From the NCBI GenBank assembly GCA_001466705.2, contig LATX02000221.1:1-64000 (forward strand): DNA of 64,000 nucleotides, given 5' to 3'. Shown here in pieces: positions 47,125 through 58,390 of the stretch. Below the pieces are notes generated by a model. The model saw nothing but the letters and a program-made list of their open reading frames with translations. It ran no database searches and had not been told where the DNA came from. This DNA comes from Moniliophthora roreri (Eukaryota; Basidiomycota; Agaricomycetes; Agaricales; Marasmiaceae). The position numbers and the translations under genes were made by a program. Position 1 is the first letter of the stretch; each line of letters opens with the position of its first letter.

Positions 47125-47958
47125 GGGCCTGTTCAGCGGCACTGCATTGCAACCTGGACCTGGGTCTGGGTCCTCGTTCTGTGATGTTCACAAGACCCAT
47201 ACCTTGCCCATACCTGGACATAACATAGATTGTCACTAGATAGTCACACTTTGTCACACACTTATCTCTCAACCATAGAGCTGTGTAAGAAATGGCTTTG
47301 TTAAAACAGCTCTAAAAAAAATACATGCTAAAAACATGTTAAAAACATTTCTGACAACCAGAACCCCAATTATACTTGGCATAAATTGTCAAAAATTCAA
47401 GCATGCCTTGGTGAGGAGTGGATGCATGCAGTGGTCAATATTTCAACATTTGAGAGATTGGCACAGATTTGTGAGGATTTGTGATCCTTCAACCATTTGA
47501 GCCTGTACATATTCAAATCTTTAGACTGCTGCAAAGCAACCTTCTTAGCTCAAGCCTCAACTTGTCCCCAGGAACATGCTTTCCTGATATCTGCAGCTCA
47601 ACAGTGCAATTCCTTACAGCTGTATGGCTTTTTGATGTGTTATTTTTCAGTTTTTCTTGCATTTTCTACTGTTTGTATTTTTTAATAAAAAAAACATATT
47701 TTTTACAGCCAAATGTTTTATAACAAGACCCTACAATTTTGAACATATTTGGTCAGAAATGGAAATGCCCTTATAACAAGAGGATGCAAGCCACAATGCA
47801 GAAAATGGATGTGACAAAAGAAGATGGTGCCACTGAACAGACTTTTCTTACCCGTATGTGGTAGATTACTCAGCACCCAAACTCACACAGACCAAAAGAG
47901 CTGTATGGCTGAATTTTGGCTGGGCCTGGGTTGCAATGCAGTGCCACTGAACAGGCCC
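47125..47958. mobile_element. TIR element, 834 bp, TTA target duplication
   Basis: About 30-bp TIRs: GGGCCTGTTCAGCGGCACTG then CATTGCAACC on the left; the inverted right end has GGGCCTGTTCAGTGGCACTG. TTA flanks both ends (47,122-47,124 and 47,959-47,961). The sequence and 3-bp TTA duplication fit PIF/Harbinger non-autonomous elements. The arms differ at one CG/TG. No transposase. Confidence 0.82.
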
Positions 47959-47961
47959 TTA

Positions 47962-49124
47962 AGAATGCATCAGTGATTTTATTGCAAGCAGATTGGTCTG
48001 GACTAAGGCCAAGTGCAAAGGAGCAAAGGTGCATCCATGTGCCAAGGATGATTTCATCAACACTTTCCTTCTAATTGTTCATTTCTATATAGTGCCAAAG
48101 GTGTTCAGGGTGCTCTATATCCAAAGCAGCTCAAGAAGTTGAACTTTGCCTGAAAACATTGTATGTACTGTATTATATTCTAGGGACTCAGCTTGTTCAG
48201 CACATATTCACTGGAGTATGTATATAATACTATTTCAATGCTCCTTTTGCCTTAGATCTTTGTAATTGACCACCAGGAATGCCAGTGAAGGTGCACTAGT
48301 GCTATTGAGCCTATAGGAAAGAGCTCTTGGGCATCTGCATCACTAAGCCTTCACAGGACAAAGTGAGGTCAGGAAAGTAAGCAGGATGTTATATTGGTGA
48401 TGGTAGACCTACATATATTTATGGTGGAAATATGAAGGAATATAATTGTACTTCAGAAAACTAGTACTAGGAGTCTAGGACCCACTCTTAGAGGCTGGAT
48501 AGTTATTTTGAGTCATTATGAGGGGTTTGATGTCTGAACTGAGATCATGATTTTTGCTGATTGGATGTTTAAATTTTTTCAAACATGAAATAATAAAATT
48601 CTATTCTTCAGAGCAACATGCATGTTACTATTGATTTGAATGTTGAACCTCATTCTTCAAAAGATAGTCATGCCAGCCTGCCCAAGAGGCAGGATTCAGT
48701 GTCCAACCACATCCCAGGTTTCACTCAGATTCTGCAATTTTGTGGTTCCAGTTAGTAAAGGGGGTCCTTAATGCTCCTTAATGGAAGCCTTTATAAGTTT
48801 GAAATCCAACTTCTGAAAATCAAGAATCAAAAAGCATCCTTGTCATTCTCACCTATTGCAAGGCTTCATTCAGATTCTGCAACTCTGAGGCTCCAGTCAG
48901 TAAAGGGGATCCTTGATGGAATCCATTGAAAAATGTCAATAATCAAGGCTGAAATCTGATGTGCATGAGCCATTTGGGGAGTCTCACACTTTGCTGAGAT
49001 AAAATGACTTTCAGGAACTATTTTTCTAAGCTATGTAGTGTCTGTAGATATAGAAAAAATACACTGTGCCAGTACTTTCTTTTAGATCTTCTTGATTCAG
49101 CACCAGAAGGCCAGCCAAGGCTGC
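47962..49124. repeat. Repeat debris including R3 parts
   Basis: Contains two copies of a CAGATTCTGCAA...GTAAAGGGG segment (about 48,720-48,775 and 48,865-48,918), AT-rich R3 sequence, and the left part of the inverted R3 copy (from about 49,020). No gene recognised. Confidence 0.5.
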
Positions 49125-49129
49125 TGCAG

Positions 49130-50485
49130 TGTCATGATCTGGGCTCCATTTCACTATAGTCCCACATCTGAAGTACACAAGTCTCATATTTCTCACTTTC
49201 TTTATCTGCATTATCTGCACACTTTCCACTAATGTTTTACTTGTTTCACTTATATTTGATATATTAGCTACAGTACTAGTATTTAAGAACATTGTAATTA
49301 CTTTAGTTCCTCAGTCAAATCAACTTTAATTCTCTAACAATTCTCCTTTGCTCTTCAAACCTCAAACTCTGTTCTAAAGTCCCTTAGAAGAGGTCCAGAC
49401 CCTTACTGTCTTGCAGACCAGTCTGATTCTTACAGTTTGATTCAACTACCAAATATATCCTGCCATACCCATGCCATCCTTACTATTCCCCATTGTTCCT
49501 GCTGCTCCATCTCTTTCTTCAAACTGTACCTTGAGAAATCAAATTCCCTGTATCTCTTAATTTTCAAATGTGATTATATCTGTTCCTGGTCAATTCAATT
49601 CTAATTCCAATCCCCAGTCCCAGTTCATACCTCCTGGATGAGTTTCTACTGAAGAACACCCAAATCCACCTGCAGTCTCTTGGACAGATCTATACAGCAT
49701 CTACCAGACTGTCAGTCAGCTTGGAGCCACACTTGGTACCATGCAGCAGACTCAGGGGGCTACTCTTCAGTCCCTGAATGCTATCACTGCTCATATGACT
49801 CAACTCCAGGTCCCAGACAAAGGGCTGAAAGGCATTCCCAAGTTCAAGGAGCCAAATGTCTTCAACAGCAAGGCTTCATTGGTTACCCAGTTCCTCCAAG
49901 ACATCAGTAACACAATCCATCTCTCATACTGTTCCTTAGTTTCCAATCATAACAAGTGTCTGTATTTTTCCACTTACCTTGGCTCTGGAGCACTGAAAGA
50001 ATAGTATAACTCTGTCGAGCTAAATAACAAGAAACTTCTCAATGACTTTGGGAAATTTACAGAGAGCTTCAAAAAGCATTTTGGAGACTTGAATATTGTT
50101 GCTACTGCTCAGAACAAGCTTGACAAGCTGTACCAGACTGAATCTGCTGCCCAGTATATTGCCAGATTCAATGAATGGGTTGTTCATCTTGACTCTCCAT
50201 TTCACTATAGTCCCACATCCAAAGTATGCAAGTCTTATATTTCTTACTTTCTTTATCTGCATTATCCATATACTTTCTGCTAATGTTTTACTTGTTTCAC
50301 TTATATTTGATATATTAGCTACAGTACTAGTATTTAAGAACATTGTAATTACCTTAATTCCTTAGTTGAATCAACTCTAATTCTCTAACCATTCTTCTTC
50401 GCTCTTTGAACCTTGAACTCCATTCTAAAGTCTCTCAGAAGAGGTCTGGACCCTTACTGTCTTGTGGACTGGTCTGATCCTCACA
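49130..50485 (+). mobile_element. Internally deleted Gypsy-type LTR retrotransposon
   Basis: Two direct LTRs of exactly 305 bp (49,130-49,434 starting TGTCATGATC, and 50,181-50,485 starting TGTTCATCTT; both end in ACA) are flanked by TGCAG (49,125-49,129 and 50,486-50,490). Between them is only about 750 bp holding a gag remnant. Pol is missing, so it is a deleted, non-autonomous copy. It interrupts repeat R3. Confidence 0.88.
49690..50185 (+). pseudogene. Gypsy Gag remnant
   Basis: The frame reads TLQSLNAITAHMTQLQVP, KGIPKFKEPNVFNSKASLV, GSGALKE, then a TAG where Retrotrans_gag proteins have the Trp of the EWY motif, then YNSVELNNKKLLNDFGKFTE and ESAAQYIARFNEWVVHLD. This is the capsid-type Retrotrans_gag domain. 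The TAG is most simply TGG mutated. The frame runs into the 3' LTR. Confidence 0.75.
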
Positions 50486-50779
50486 TGCAGCCACCCTTTC
50501 TACTATGGGAAACATGGCACTCAAACCTACTCAAGCCCAATGACCAAGTCCAAAATCTGATTTCTGAAAATCAAAAATTAAAAAAGCATCCTTGCTGTTC
50601 TCATCTACTGCAGTTTCCCATGAAAATCATCCTGTTCCATTTGATGGACATGAGAGTCTGTTACTATTATTGGCATCACACAAAATGGCAAGTCAGCATG
50701 ACTGAGGAACAACACTCAACACTTGTGAACCCCCTCTATATACCTAGAGATCCCTATTTATAGAGGTTATGGCCAAGGT

Positions 50780-50813
<34 letters not shown>
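50780..50813. repeat. Homopolymer run of 34 G
   Basis: An uninterrupted G run between GGCCAAGGT and TGGTTATG. It is exceptional in this AT-rich block. It may be a genuine G-tract able to form quadruplexes, or a length set by sequencing or assembly error. Confidence 0.95.
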
Positions 50814-50814
<1 letters not shown>

Positions 50815-51610
50815 GGTTATGTCACCCATGATTTGTTGTAACTCTCTGCCAGCTGGTTTTGAAGTTGGTGATTTGACACAACTGGTAAATGGGGCTCTTG
50901 GCTGGTTTGAGAATGTCATAGCCAGGTTATTGCTGGTTAATGTAGAGATAGCCAGTTAGTTGTGTTGTATCTAGAAATATATAGGATAACCAGTTACCTG
51001 ATGTCCTATCCAGTAAAAGGGGCCTTAACCACCCTATAACCCCTCTAACCAGTTATGGCAGTCAATAGAGGTTAAGGCAAGTTGGTGGCAGTCATCATTG
51101 GTTTAAGGCAGCTATAGGGCTCAAAACAAGCAAATATAGGTTTCTGGTGTGATAACCAGTTAGCAGGAATACAACTAGTAAAAGGGAGACCTCATCTCAA
51201 TAACCATACATTGCAGGAAATGGAGGATATTTCAAGTAGCAGGTCAGCATTACAAGTACAGGTAGAATATATTTCCTTGTATTATTTTGCTATTCACACC
51301 ATATTGGAACCATTATAATGTGAATTAACCATTAACTAGTGACAATACAGACATCAATGTGATATATGCAAGTACTACAAACAACAATAGAGAAAACAGT
51401 ACAGTAATAAGAGCAATGCATTATTCTATGAATGAGGTACATGTCTGATGCAATATAGTGATGACAATGGATGAGAGTCCAAATGGGAGCAGATGCAGAA
51501 GGGAGTCAATGAGAGAAAATGCAGCAGAGAGCAAGGACAGCAAGGGGAGCAAGTACAAGTGCAAGTTACAAGTGTAGCAAAACAGCAAAGACAGCAAATA
51601 ATTAAAAAGT
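50814..51610. other. Repeat debris with GGTTA/TAACC motifs, no gene
   Basis: Between 50,870 and 51,200 ACCAGTTA, GGTTAAGGC and related words recur on both strands, loosely like the clusters at 7.5 and 24.6 kb. No gene. Confidence 0.4.
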
Positions 51611-51616
51611 AGCATA

Positions 51617-53060
51617 TTAGGTCATCTGGATGCTGTTGGCAGGATCAGACAGTGTTGGGTTGGATGCAGTGGCAGCAGCCTGAGCCAGGGCCAAAGCCAT
51701 ATCTGAACCTTCTTTAGGTTCATTGCCAATAGAGTCAGCTGGTTGCAAAACTTGCCTATAAGAACATGTCAAAAATCAGTGAAATGTTCAAAAGTGGTTA
51801 GAAAACATACCTGTTCCACCAATCCAGAGTCTCTTCTTGCCATTTAGAAGGTCCTGCCTTGAAGATGGTGATGATGTTACAATAAAATGCAAAAATATTG
51901 AATCCTCTGACAGTGTGGGACCAAGTATTGTGAGTTGTGAGCATAAAGAATGCCTACAAACATGGTTAGAAACTTGAAACATGTGAATAGATTCAAATAC
52001 CTGGCAAGCAATGTAGGCAATAGACTTGATGGTGACTGCATTGATATCATCTCTAACAGTGTTGCCATCATCTCTGCCACTAGCCTCTGATAGCCCCAAG
52101 GCAGCTATTGGTTTGACAAGAATACTTTGCCATAACTAGACACCAAATATTATCAGTAAGATACTCATAAAACATTGCAGTACTTACATGAAGCAGCAAA
52201 TAACCTTGGAGGAAGCCAGGATAAAACTTTCCAGTTTGATACTCTCTAAAGTTGTAGAGGAAGCCAAAGAGGCTTATAGTCTTGAGCAGTAACCTCTTGA
52301 TCTCTTCATGAGTGCTGTCATAATATTAGTAGCATATATAGAGAAACACTAGTCATATACACAAGTCTGACATTGGTGTTGACACTTTTGAATTTGTTGA
52401 CAAAGGAAGTGGTGCAGAGAAGAGGTGCAATTGAGAGGTGTTCAACACCTTGACTATATTTCATCTTTGAATTAAGATATGGGATAATGTTGTGGTCATC
52501 CCAATCAATAAGACGTTAATGATATGAATATTAATGTGCATATAACCACACTTACAAGTTGGCAAGAGAGGTATCTACAACCTGATCTTTGTTGTTGTTG
52601 TTGTTGTCATGTTGAACGTCTGGAACCATATCTTCTTTCAAGTTCTCTTGCAGTTCAATTTGCAAAAGAAAGTTGATATTGTTCATATTCAGTCCTTTGT
52701 AGTGTGGGAGCCATGTGCTAGCAACTTGGAAAGGCTCCAGATATCAATATCTTGAGTACACATATAGTGAGAGCTACACTATAAGATGAAGGGCAGAATA
52801 CATACAATCTATGGGTTCTCTGGAGTTTTGGAATTGTAGGGACCTCTCGCTTTTTTCTCTTTGCCTTTGCAGCAGTCCTCTTCTTAGAAGCCTTGGATTC
52901 ATAAGACTTGATATTGAACTCTTGGGCTGCAAGATCTTCCCATCTTTCAAAATCCTTTCTTGCCCTTTCTTTTCTCTTCTGTTTCAGGAGGATCAGGTGT
53001 TGAACTCTGATTGGAAGAAGAACTATTGTGACCATAAGAGGAATTGTCATGATCTCAAGA
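51617..53060 (-). pseudogene. Multi-intron gene of unrecognised family, slightly damaged
   Basis: Read on the minus strand, five exons splice cleanly (52515-52361, 52314-52188, 52135-52001, 51953-51811, 51755-51617). The peptide has RLIDWDDHNIIPYLNSKMKY, SQGVEHLSIAPLLCTTSFV, LFGFLYNFREYQTGKFYPGF, ALGLSEASGRDDGNTVRDDI, HNTWSHTVRGFNIFAFYCNI and WQEETLDWWNR. It ends NSIQMT with TAA. Upstream pieces include an Asn run, TWLPHYKGLNMNNIN and a basic coiled region (KQKRKERARKDFERWEDLAA). Damage: the acceptor before RLIDWD reads AA instead of AG (52,516-52,517), and a TGA lies before YLEPFQVAS. I do not recognise the family. It resembles Agaricomycete-specific, transposon-associated unknown proteins. 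Confidence 0.6.
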
Positions 53061-53619
53061 GTGATCTCAGGATGATGGTTGACAAGAGCAGTTATTGGTA
53101 CCACAATGTGGGGGAGATTGGCTATGACTGTGATCAGGAATTGGACTCTTGATGTGACACCCAGACATGGTGAGGTAATGAGAGAGTATGATGAGGAACA
53201 AGAGATGAGGATTGGGAGACTGGAAGGCTGGATGATGACAATGACAGTGACAATGAAGTGTGTAGGATGGTGATGGTGATAGTATGAAAGAAAGAGAGAA
53301 AGAGTGGAGATTGAATATTGATTGGAATAAACAAAATGCATTGTGGGGGTCTTCATTCATGTGACTGAACCATCGAGTGTTCAAATGCCAAAAAAAATAC
53401 AACTCCAACAATGCCAATAAATATAGTTTAAGGTCATTTCAGACCCATTTCACACTAGAATAGAGTGTTTAACAGGCTGTATAACATTGAATTAGAGGTA
53501 TATAATGATAAAATAATGCATCTACTGGGTATCTATGTACAGTTATCAAGAAATACAAGATAGTGTGCTGCTACTGATACATAGAGTCCATGTGACAAGA
53601 AATACAAGAGATAGTGCTG
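53061..53619. other. No recognisable gene
   Basis: Open minus-strand stretches here (to 53,356) are rich in Ile, Thr and His and look like chance frames. They may be decayed 5' sequence of the neighbouring gene. Confidence 0.4.
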
Positions 53620-54932
53620 CTAGTAATACATAGAGTCTGTACAGTACAATGAAAAGTTCTGTTTCTTCTTGTTTATCTGTCTCTTTTTCTTGTTTGTGCC
53701 ATTCCTAACCTGTTCATCAAGCCTTTTCTGCACCTCTTTGCTTGGCATAACCTGGCAAACCTCACCCTCCATCACAATGTCCTCTTTCCCCTTGTCAACC
53801 TCTCTACTGTGAATGTCCATAGGGTGGCAAGAGTAGAGTGCCTGAGGTTGCATCATTGGATTATGAGAGACAGACTTTATTTGGACGATGAGTCTCCCCA
53901 TCTCTTCTTCATGAATGATAACAAATGGTTTTGAGTCTGTGCCATGATTCCTAAAGGTTTGATTAGGGCATTGTTAACTAGATTCCACTGCTTGCTGGTT
54001 AAGCAGTACTTTAGACACCTCTTGCCACCTTACAATGTTGAAACCCAAAGATGCTTCTGCAATCATTTCATTGGGGCTCCAACTTAAGGATCTGTACCAG
54101 TAAGATATACTAGGTATGTTACACCTGTGTCTCTCACTTTCTCAGCCAAGTTATAGACCCATTGATGTGAAGTATAAGCCACATCTGACCATACAGGTTT
54201 CACTGGCTCAGTAAGGTTTATCATTGTAGAAGCATGAAGTTCAGGACCAGGGAGCTTGATGATTTTTCCTGCCTGAGCTTCTCCAGGATACTCTTGATAT
54301 CACCTTATCTTCCTCATTCTTGTTATTGAAATGAGAAGCAGCATTGACCTGTAGCTTTTGATGAAGTGTGAGATGATCACTTGCATTGGGTGTGTATGAT
54401 TTGGCATCCTCAGAATTCACATTGTCCATCTTGGGATTCAAAGGCTGTACTTTGTCAAACACATTTTCAAAATCATTGAATGTGTCAGGTGGTGGAGTTG
54501 TGGATCGAATGGTGAGGTAGAAGTTTGCTGTCAAATACTTGATTGATTGAAGACTCATCTTTTGGTTTCCACCTAGGATGCAGGTAGCTAAAACATGGAA
54601 TGTAGGGTCTTGAAGATGGATAAGCAATATGTAAAGGAAGGTTTTTGCTAAGGAAAAGTTGATTAATACAAGTCATTAGCATTGGTGAGGAACTACTTAC
54701 TTGAGGGTGAGAACATCATCATAGTGAATAGTGAATAGTTGAGAGAGGAAGCACCAACAACCATTGAATGAGCAATGATAGAAAGGCCACTGTTGTTCTT
54801 CTGATCAATTAGAATGTTGACAACCCATGCAGTACACTTGTTTGTCCCCACTATTAACAAGATATCAAGGTGGAGCCATAAAGTTTGACTGGTAATGTGC
54901 CACATTTTTGGCACAGACATGTAGCAGTGCAT
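53620..54932 (-). pseudogene. Degenerate coding region, family not recognised
   Basis: Minus-strand pieces include HLDILLIVGTNKCTAWVVNI (about 54,850), QSIKYLTANFYLTIRSTTPP (about 54,530), WVYNLAEKVRDTGVTYLVYL (about 54,140) and a charged tail ending in Lys-rich NKKKRQINKKKQ (53,690). Stops and shifts separate them. It lies just upstream, on the same strand, of the spliced unknown gene and could be part of the same element. Confidence 0.4.
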
Positions 54933-56440
54933 TTGCAGGTCTAATTCCTAAATTAGTGCAGAATACAGACATGGCTTAAGCACTAGTTGTCAACAAACCA
55001 ATCAATCTCTCAAATAGCACTGTGAAACAACCTAGTTGAGGCTTAGTAGACTATACTAGTCCACTACATTGCAGTAAAGTGTCGCTGTGAAGGTCCTTGG
55101 TCATAAGCAGGCCAGAAACCACCAATTCTGATCTAATAAAGGAATAGATATCAGTGGGATCTACAGTCTGAATGCACCAGACTGGTTGCAAATGCAATCA
55201 CAAGGATTATAACATCTTATCTTTTCCTATTATTTTGAGTTTTGGTATTATTCTATTTTCTGGACTGTATATAATGTGATGTACATTAGTTGCAAGGCTC
55301 AAGCAGTAGCTGGCATCTTGCTCCACTTTATAGCAGCTTGCTCTGGACAGCTGTGTTAGTGCTGTTCCAGGCAAGTTTGTGACAGTCCTTTACCAATGCC
55401 TTCTAGGCATCTGCCAGCTGTCTCTTCTACAAGCCAAGATATCAATCAAAGCTCTATTTTACTGTACTTTAGTGTGAAATACACTTAAGTCAACCAACCA
55501 CCTTGCAAACATGTTCCAATAGGTTGAGTTCAACTGATTTATTGGATTCTTTTGAGAACTGTACACTACTGGTAGCATTAGTGCATCAAAACTCAAATAA
55601 ATACATTGCTTCAGTCACATTCATTGGTGTTTCATTGATCTGAGAGTCCTCTGCCACTGGTTCACATTACTGGACCAAAACACTTGTGAACATGGTGCTT
55701 TACATCATGTTCACTCAGTATTGGAGTCTATTAAGAGTCCTTTGCTATTGGGTTGCATCCACACACCAAAACTTTACAGAACACATTACTTAGGTAATGT
55801 TCAACCAGTGTTTGACTTGCTTGAGAGTCCTATGCTATTGGTACACCCCTATGGACCATAACTCTCATGAATGCATTGTTTTGCACTGCATTCATCCATT
55901 CTTGGACCCTATTAAGAGTTCTTGACTATTGGTACACTCCTGTGAACCATAACTCTCATGAATGTGTTGTTTTGCACTGCGTTCATCCATTCTTGAACCC
56001 TATTAAGAGTCCTTGACCATTGGTATGCCCCTGTGGACCATAACTCTTATGAATGTGTTGTTTTGCACTGCATTCACCTATTATTGGATTCTGTGAAGAG
56101 TCCTTGACAATTGGTTTGCTCTGTGGACCTAATTCTGTCAGAACACACTACTTAGGTCATGTTCAATTCAATTTTGATTGTTCTAAGTGTTCTAAAATCT
56201 TACAAATAATCAAACTCCCTTGAACTTGATCTTTCAACTCAGATCTAGTTTATCTTGATGTCAGAGCTCTATACTCACTCTACACACTTGATGAGTGTTC
56301 AACATGATCTTGAAGTAGAAGCATTCTGTCCCCTTCAAGCCCCAAGAACTACTGACAGTGTTCTGTAGAGGATTGAGATGCTTCCTTCTTAGAAGCACAA
56401 AACCACCATCTTCAGCATCAGTCCTTCAAAAGTGATTTCC
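54890..56440. repeat. Inverted copy of the left-arm repeat (2.6-4.5 kb)
   Basis: Reverse-complement relative of about 2,580-4,500, including the 91-bp minisatellite (55,500-56,150) and the segment around GGTGGTTTCTGGCCTGCTTA. It lacks the 406-bp insertion present at 3,769. At about 56,445 it is joined to repeat B. Confidence 0.8.
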
Positions 56441-56709
56441 TTCCTTCTGAGGTTGCTTCATACCTAGTTATGTTATTTCATATGGTTTCACTGCCTCTGA
56501 GCTCTTTATTAAGAGATCGTCTGCTTTGACTTTAATCCATATGTTGACTTAGAATAGGGATGATCAAAGAATGATCATTTTCCAAAGTTGTCTTTCTTCT
56601 TCAGACGAAAACTCGATGCTAGAGAGAAAGGAGGATGATAGTGAGCGTACATCCTCTGAAGGACATCAGCATGGGAAAGGAGGAAGCGTGGAGGGAGAGG
56701 ATATGGGCT

Positions 56710-56730
56710 AAAGTCACCTCTGGTGACTTT
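56710..56730. repeat. Perfect 9-bp hairpin
   Basis: AAAGTCACC-TCT-GGTGACTTT in the 3' non-coding part of the tyrosine-recombinase element, about 180 bp beyond the recombinase stop. It could be a terminal recognition or processing structure; role unknown. Confidence 0.7.
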
Positions 56731-56913
56731 GGGCCCCGACAAGACTCCTTGCGAAACCGCAGTTGGCTGCGATACCCAAATCACAAGGAGAAGAGCGACA
56801 CATCCAGCAACCGCGGATACCCCCAAAGAATAGGAGCTTGTCAACTGAGTTGTCTGGCTGGGTGGTGGGCTAGGGGTTTTGTATGAACAGAATAGTTATT
56901 ATGTTTGTAGCTA

Positions 56914-57960
56914 CTAGCGTACAGGAGGCATTGTATACTGGATGAGATCACGATGTAACTCTGGTTGCATGTAAGGTGCCATAATTTCTGCATGTTTGCG
57001 GAGATAAGTGAGGAATGCATCTGACTTCCACCGAAAGGTTGCCTTGAGTACGTCGAAAGGCATACCACGTAGTAAGTATTCAAGGGTAGAGCCGATGCGA
57101 ATGCCGTGTCCTTGCAGAGGGTCCATGTTCTTTGACTTTGCAGCTGTCGCTAGCCTCTCGATGAAACGTTGCTTTGTCAAGGGTTTGTGAATGTCTTTCC
57201 CATGGGAGTCACGAGCCTTGTAGGAGAAGAGGTGGCTATGAGGTGCTGGGTTGTTGACACGGAAATGGTTCTTCAGGTTTCTGTCTGGGTTGGATGTCCC
57301 GGTCTGCACAGCCCAGAATACGTCTTCACCAGCATCAGGTGCTGACTTCGTACATGGGAGGTGGAAGATAGTAGTTTGGAAGCCATTTCGGTCTTGTCCT
57401 GTTCTCATGTGTGCGCGGGTTACATGTTTGTCAGGGTTGAAGTCGCTGAGCTTTGGGACTGTAAACTCCCCAACGCGTGCACCACTGTAGAAGGTAGTGG
57501 TTAGGCATGCAGCTACTGCAGCATCGAAGGGATTGTTTAGGTCGAGGGCTTCAAGAATGGCTTCGATAAAGGGAATGGTGTAAGGTTGGCGTTTCTTCTT
57601 CTTCAATGAATCTGGTGTTAGTCTTTCAGCTCCCCGTAATACAGCGTCTAGCTCCTCCTTGTTCATGTGCCAGTCCATCCCGTGTATAATGTGCCAAGCC
57701 CGCACTCCATGAACAAAGTTCCTGATGGCAGCTCCTGAATATGTGCCAGCAATGGTGGATATCCATAAGCTGATGAGACCAGGGCTTGCTGGTCCGCGTT
57801 GGTCCTCTGGTGTATTTCGTGAGTCGCAGAACACGTGAAAATTAAGCAATCCTGCAGCGTATGACTGTAGTGTGCTCTCCGCATATGCTCCAGTTATGAC
57901 CAGCAGAATCCGTGATAAGTCTTCATCAGAAACGTCAATAGGGTGCCCTTGATGATCCTG
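56914..57960 (-). CDS. Tyrosine recombinase of the retrotransposon
   Basis: The frame runs from about DVSDEDLSRILLVITGAYAE (57,930) through STLQSYAAGLLNFHVFCDSR (core-binding helices) to the catalytic domain. Catalytic residues seen: Arg in FYSGARVGEF, the HxxR box in QGHGIRIGSTLEY, and the nucleophile Tyr in SDAFLTYLRKHAEI. It ends MTMPPVR-like with TAG at 56,914-56,916. The enzyme would insert the circular DNA copy by strand exchange instead of a DDE integrase, which explains the absence of target duplication. A TGA at about 57,998 lies upstream. The domain itself seems complete and may still be functional. Confidence 0.85.
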   Translation of the reverse strand, partial: QDHQGHPIDVSDEDLSRILLVITGAYAESTLQSYAAGLLNFHVFCDSRNTPEDQRGPASPGLISLWISTIAGTYSGAAIRNFVHGVRAWHIIHGMDWHMNKEELDAVLRGAERLTPDSLKKKKRQPYTIPFIEAILEALDLNNPFDAAVAACLTTTFYSGARVGEFTVPKLSDFNPDKHVTRAHMRTGQDRNGFQTTIFHLPCTKSAPDAGEDVFWAVQTGTSNPDRNLKNHFRVNNPAPHSHLFSYKARDSHGKDIHKPLTKQRFIERLATAAKSKNMDPLQGHGIRIGSTLEYLLRGMPFDVLKATFRWKSDAFLTYLRKHAEIMAPYMQPELHRDLIQYTMPPVR

Positions 57961-58390
57961 TGGCTTTCTGTGGTTTATTGGTCTCCAGAGGACTAGTCAT
58001 TCCCTTGCAAGGCAGTGTGGACGAAGAGTGGAGGGGTTGAGGGGTAGATGAGCAGGGTATGGGCGGGGATTATTGTTAGATGAGGATTGTGGTAGCATCG
58101 AGGGCCACCGAACTGAGCCTGACGGTGTGGGTGGTTGAGTGTTACTCGGCCCAGGCTGAGGCGAGACTGGTGAGTTGTTCTGCTTCTCATTCGAGGTGGC
58201 GTTGGAGTGTCAACTAGTTGTTGTGATTGTGTCGCTGAGGTTTTTCAGCCGCATGTACAGAATGTCGGCTAGTACTTGTTCGACGCTGCTCGGATTGGGT
58301 GAGCGGTGCATCATAGTTGACAATGAAGGGTTGGAGTTTGCTGGGGATGGGTACTGGTGGAAGGAGAAGGTTTTTGGGGCCGTATTTTCC

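Noticed and set aside
52718..53356. 212-codon minus frame taken as one protein
   Set aside because: The left half is Ile/His/Thr-rich chance sequence; only the basic coiled part seems to belong to the spliced gene, and the rest reads through probable introns.
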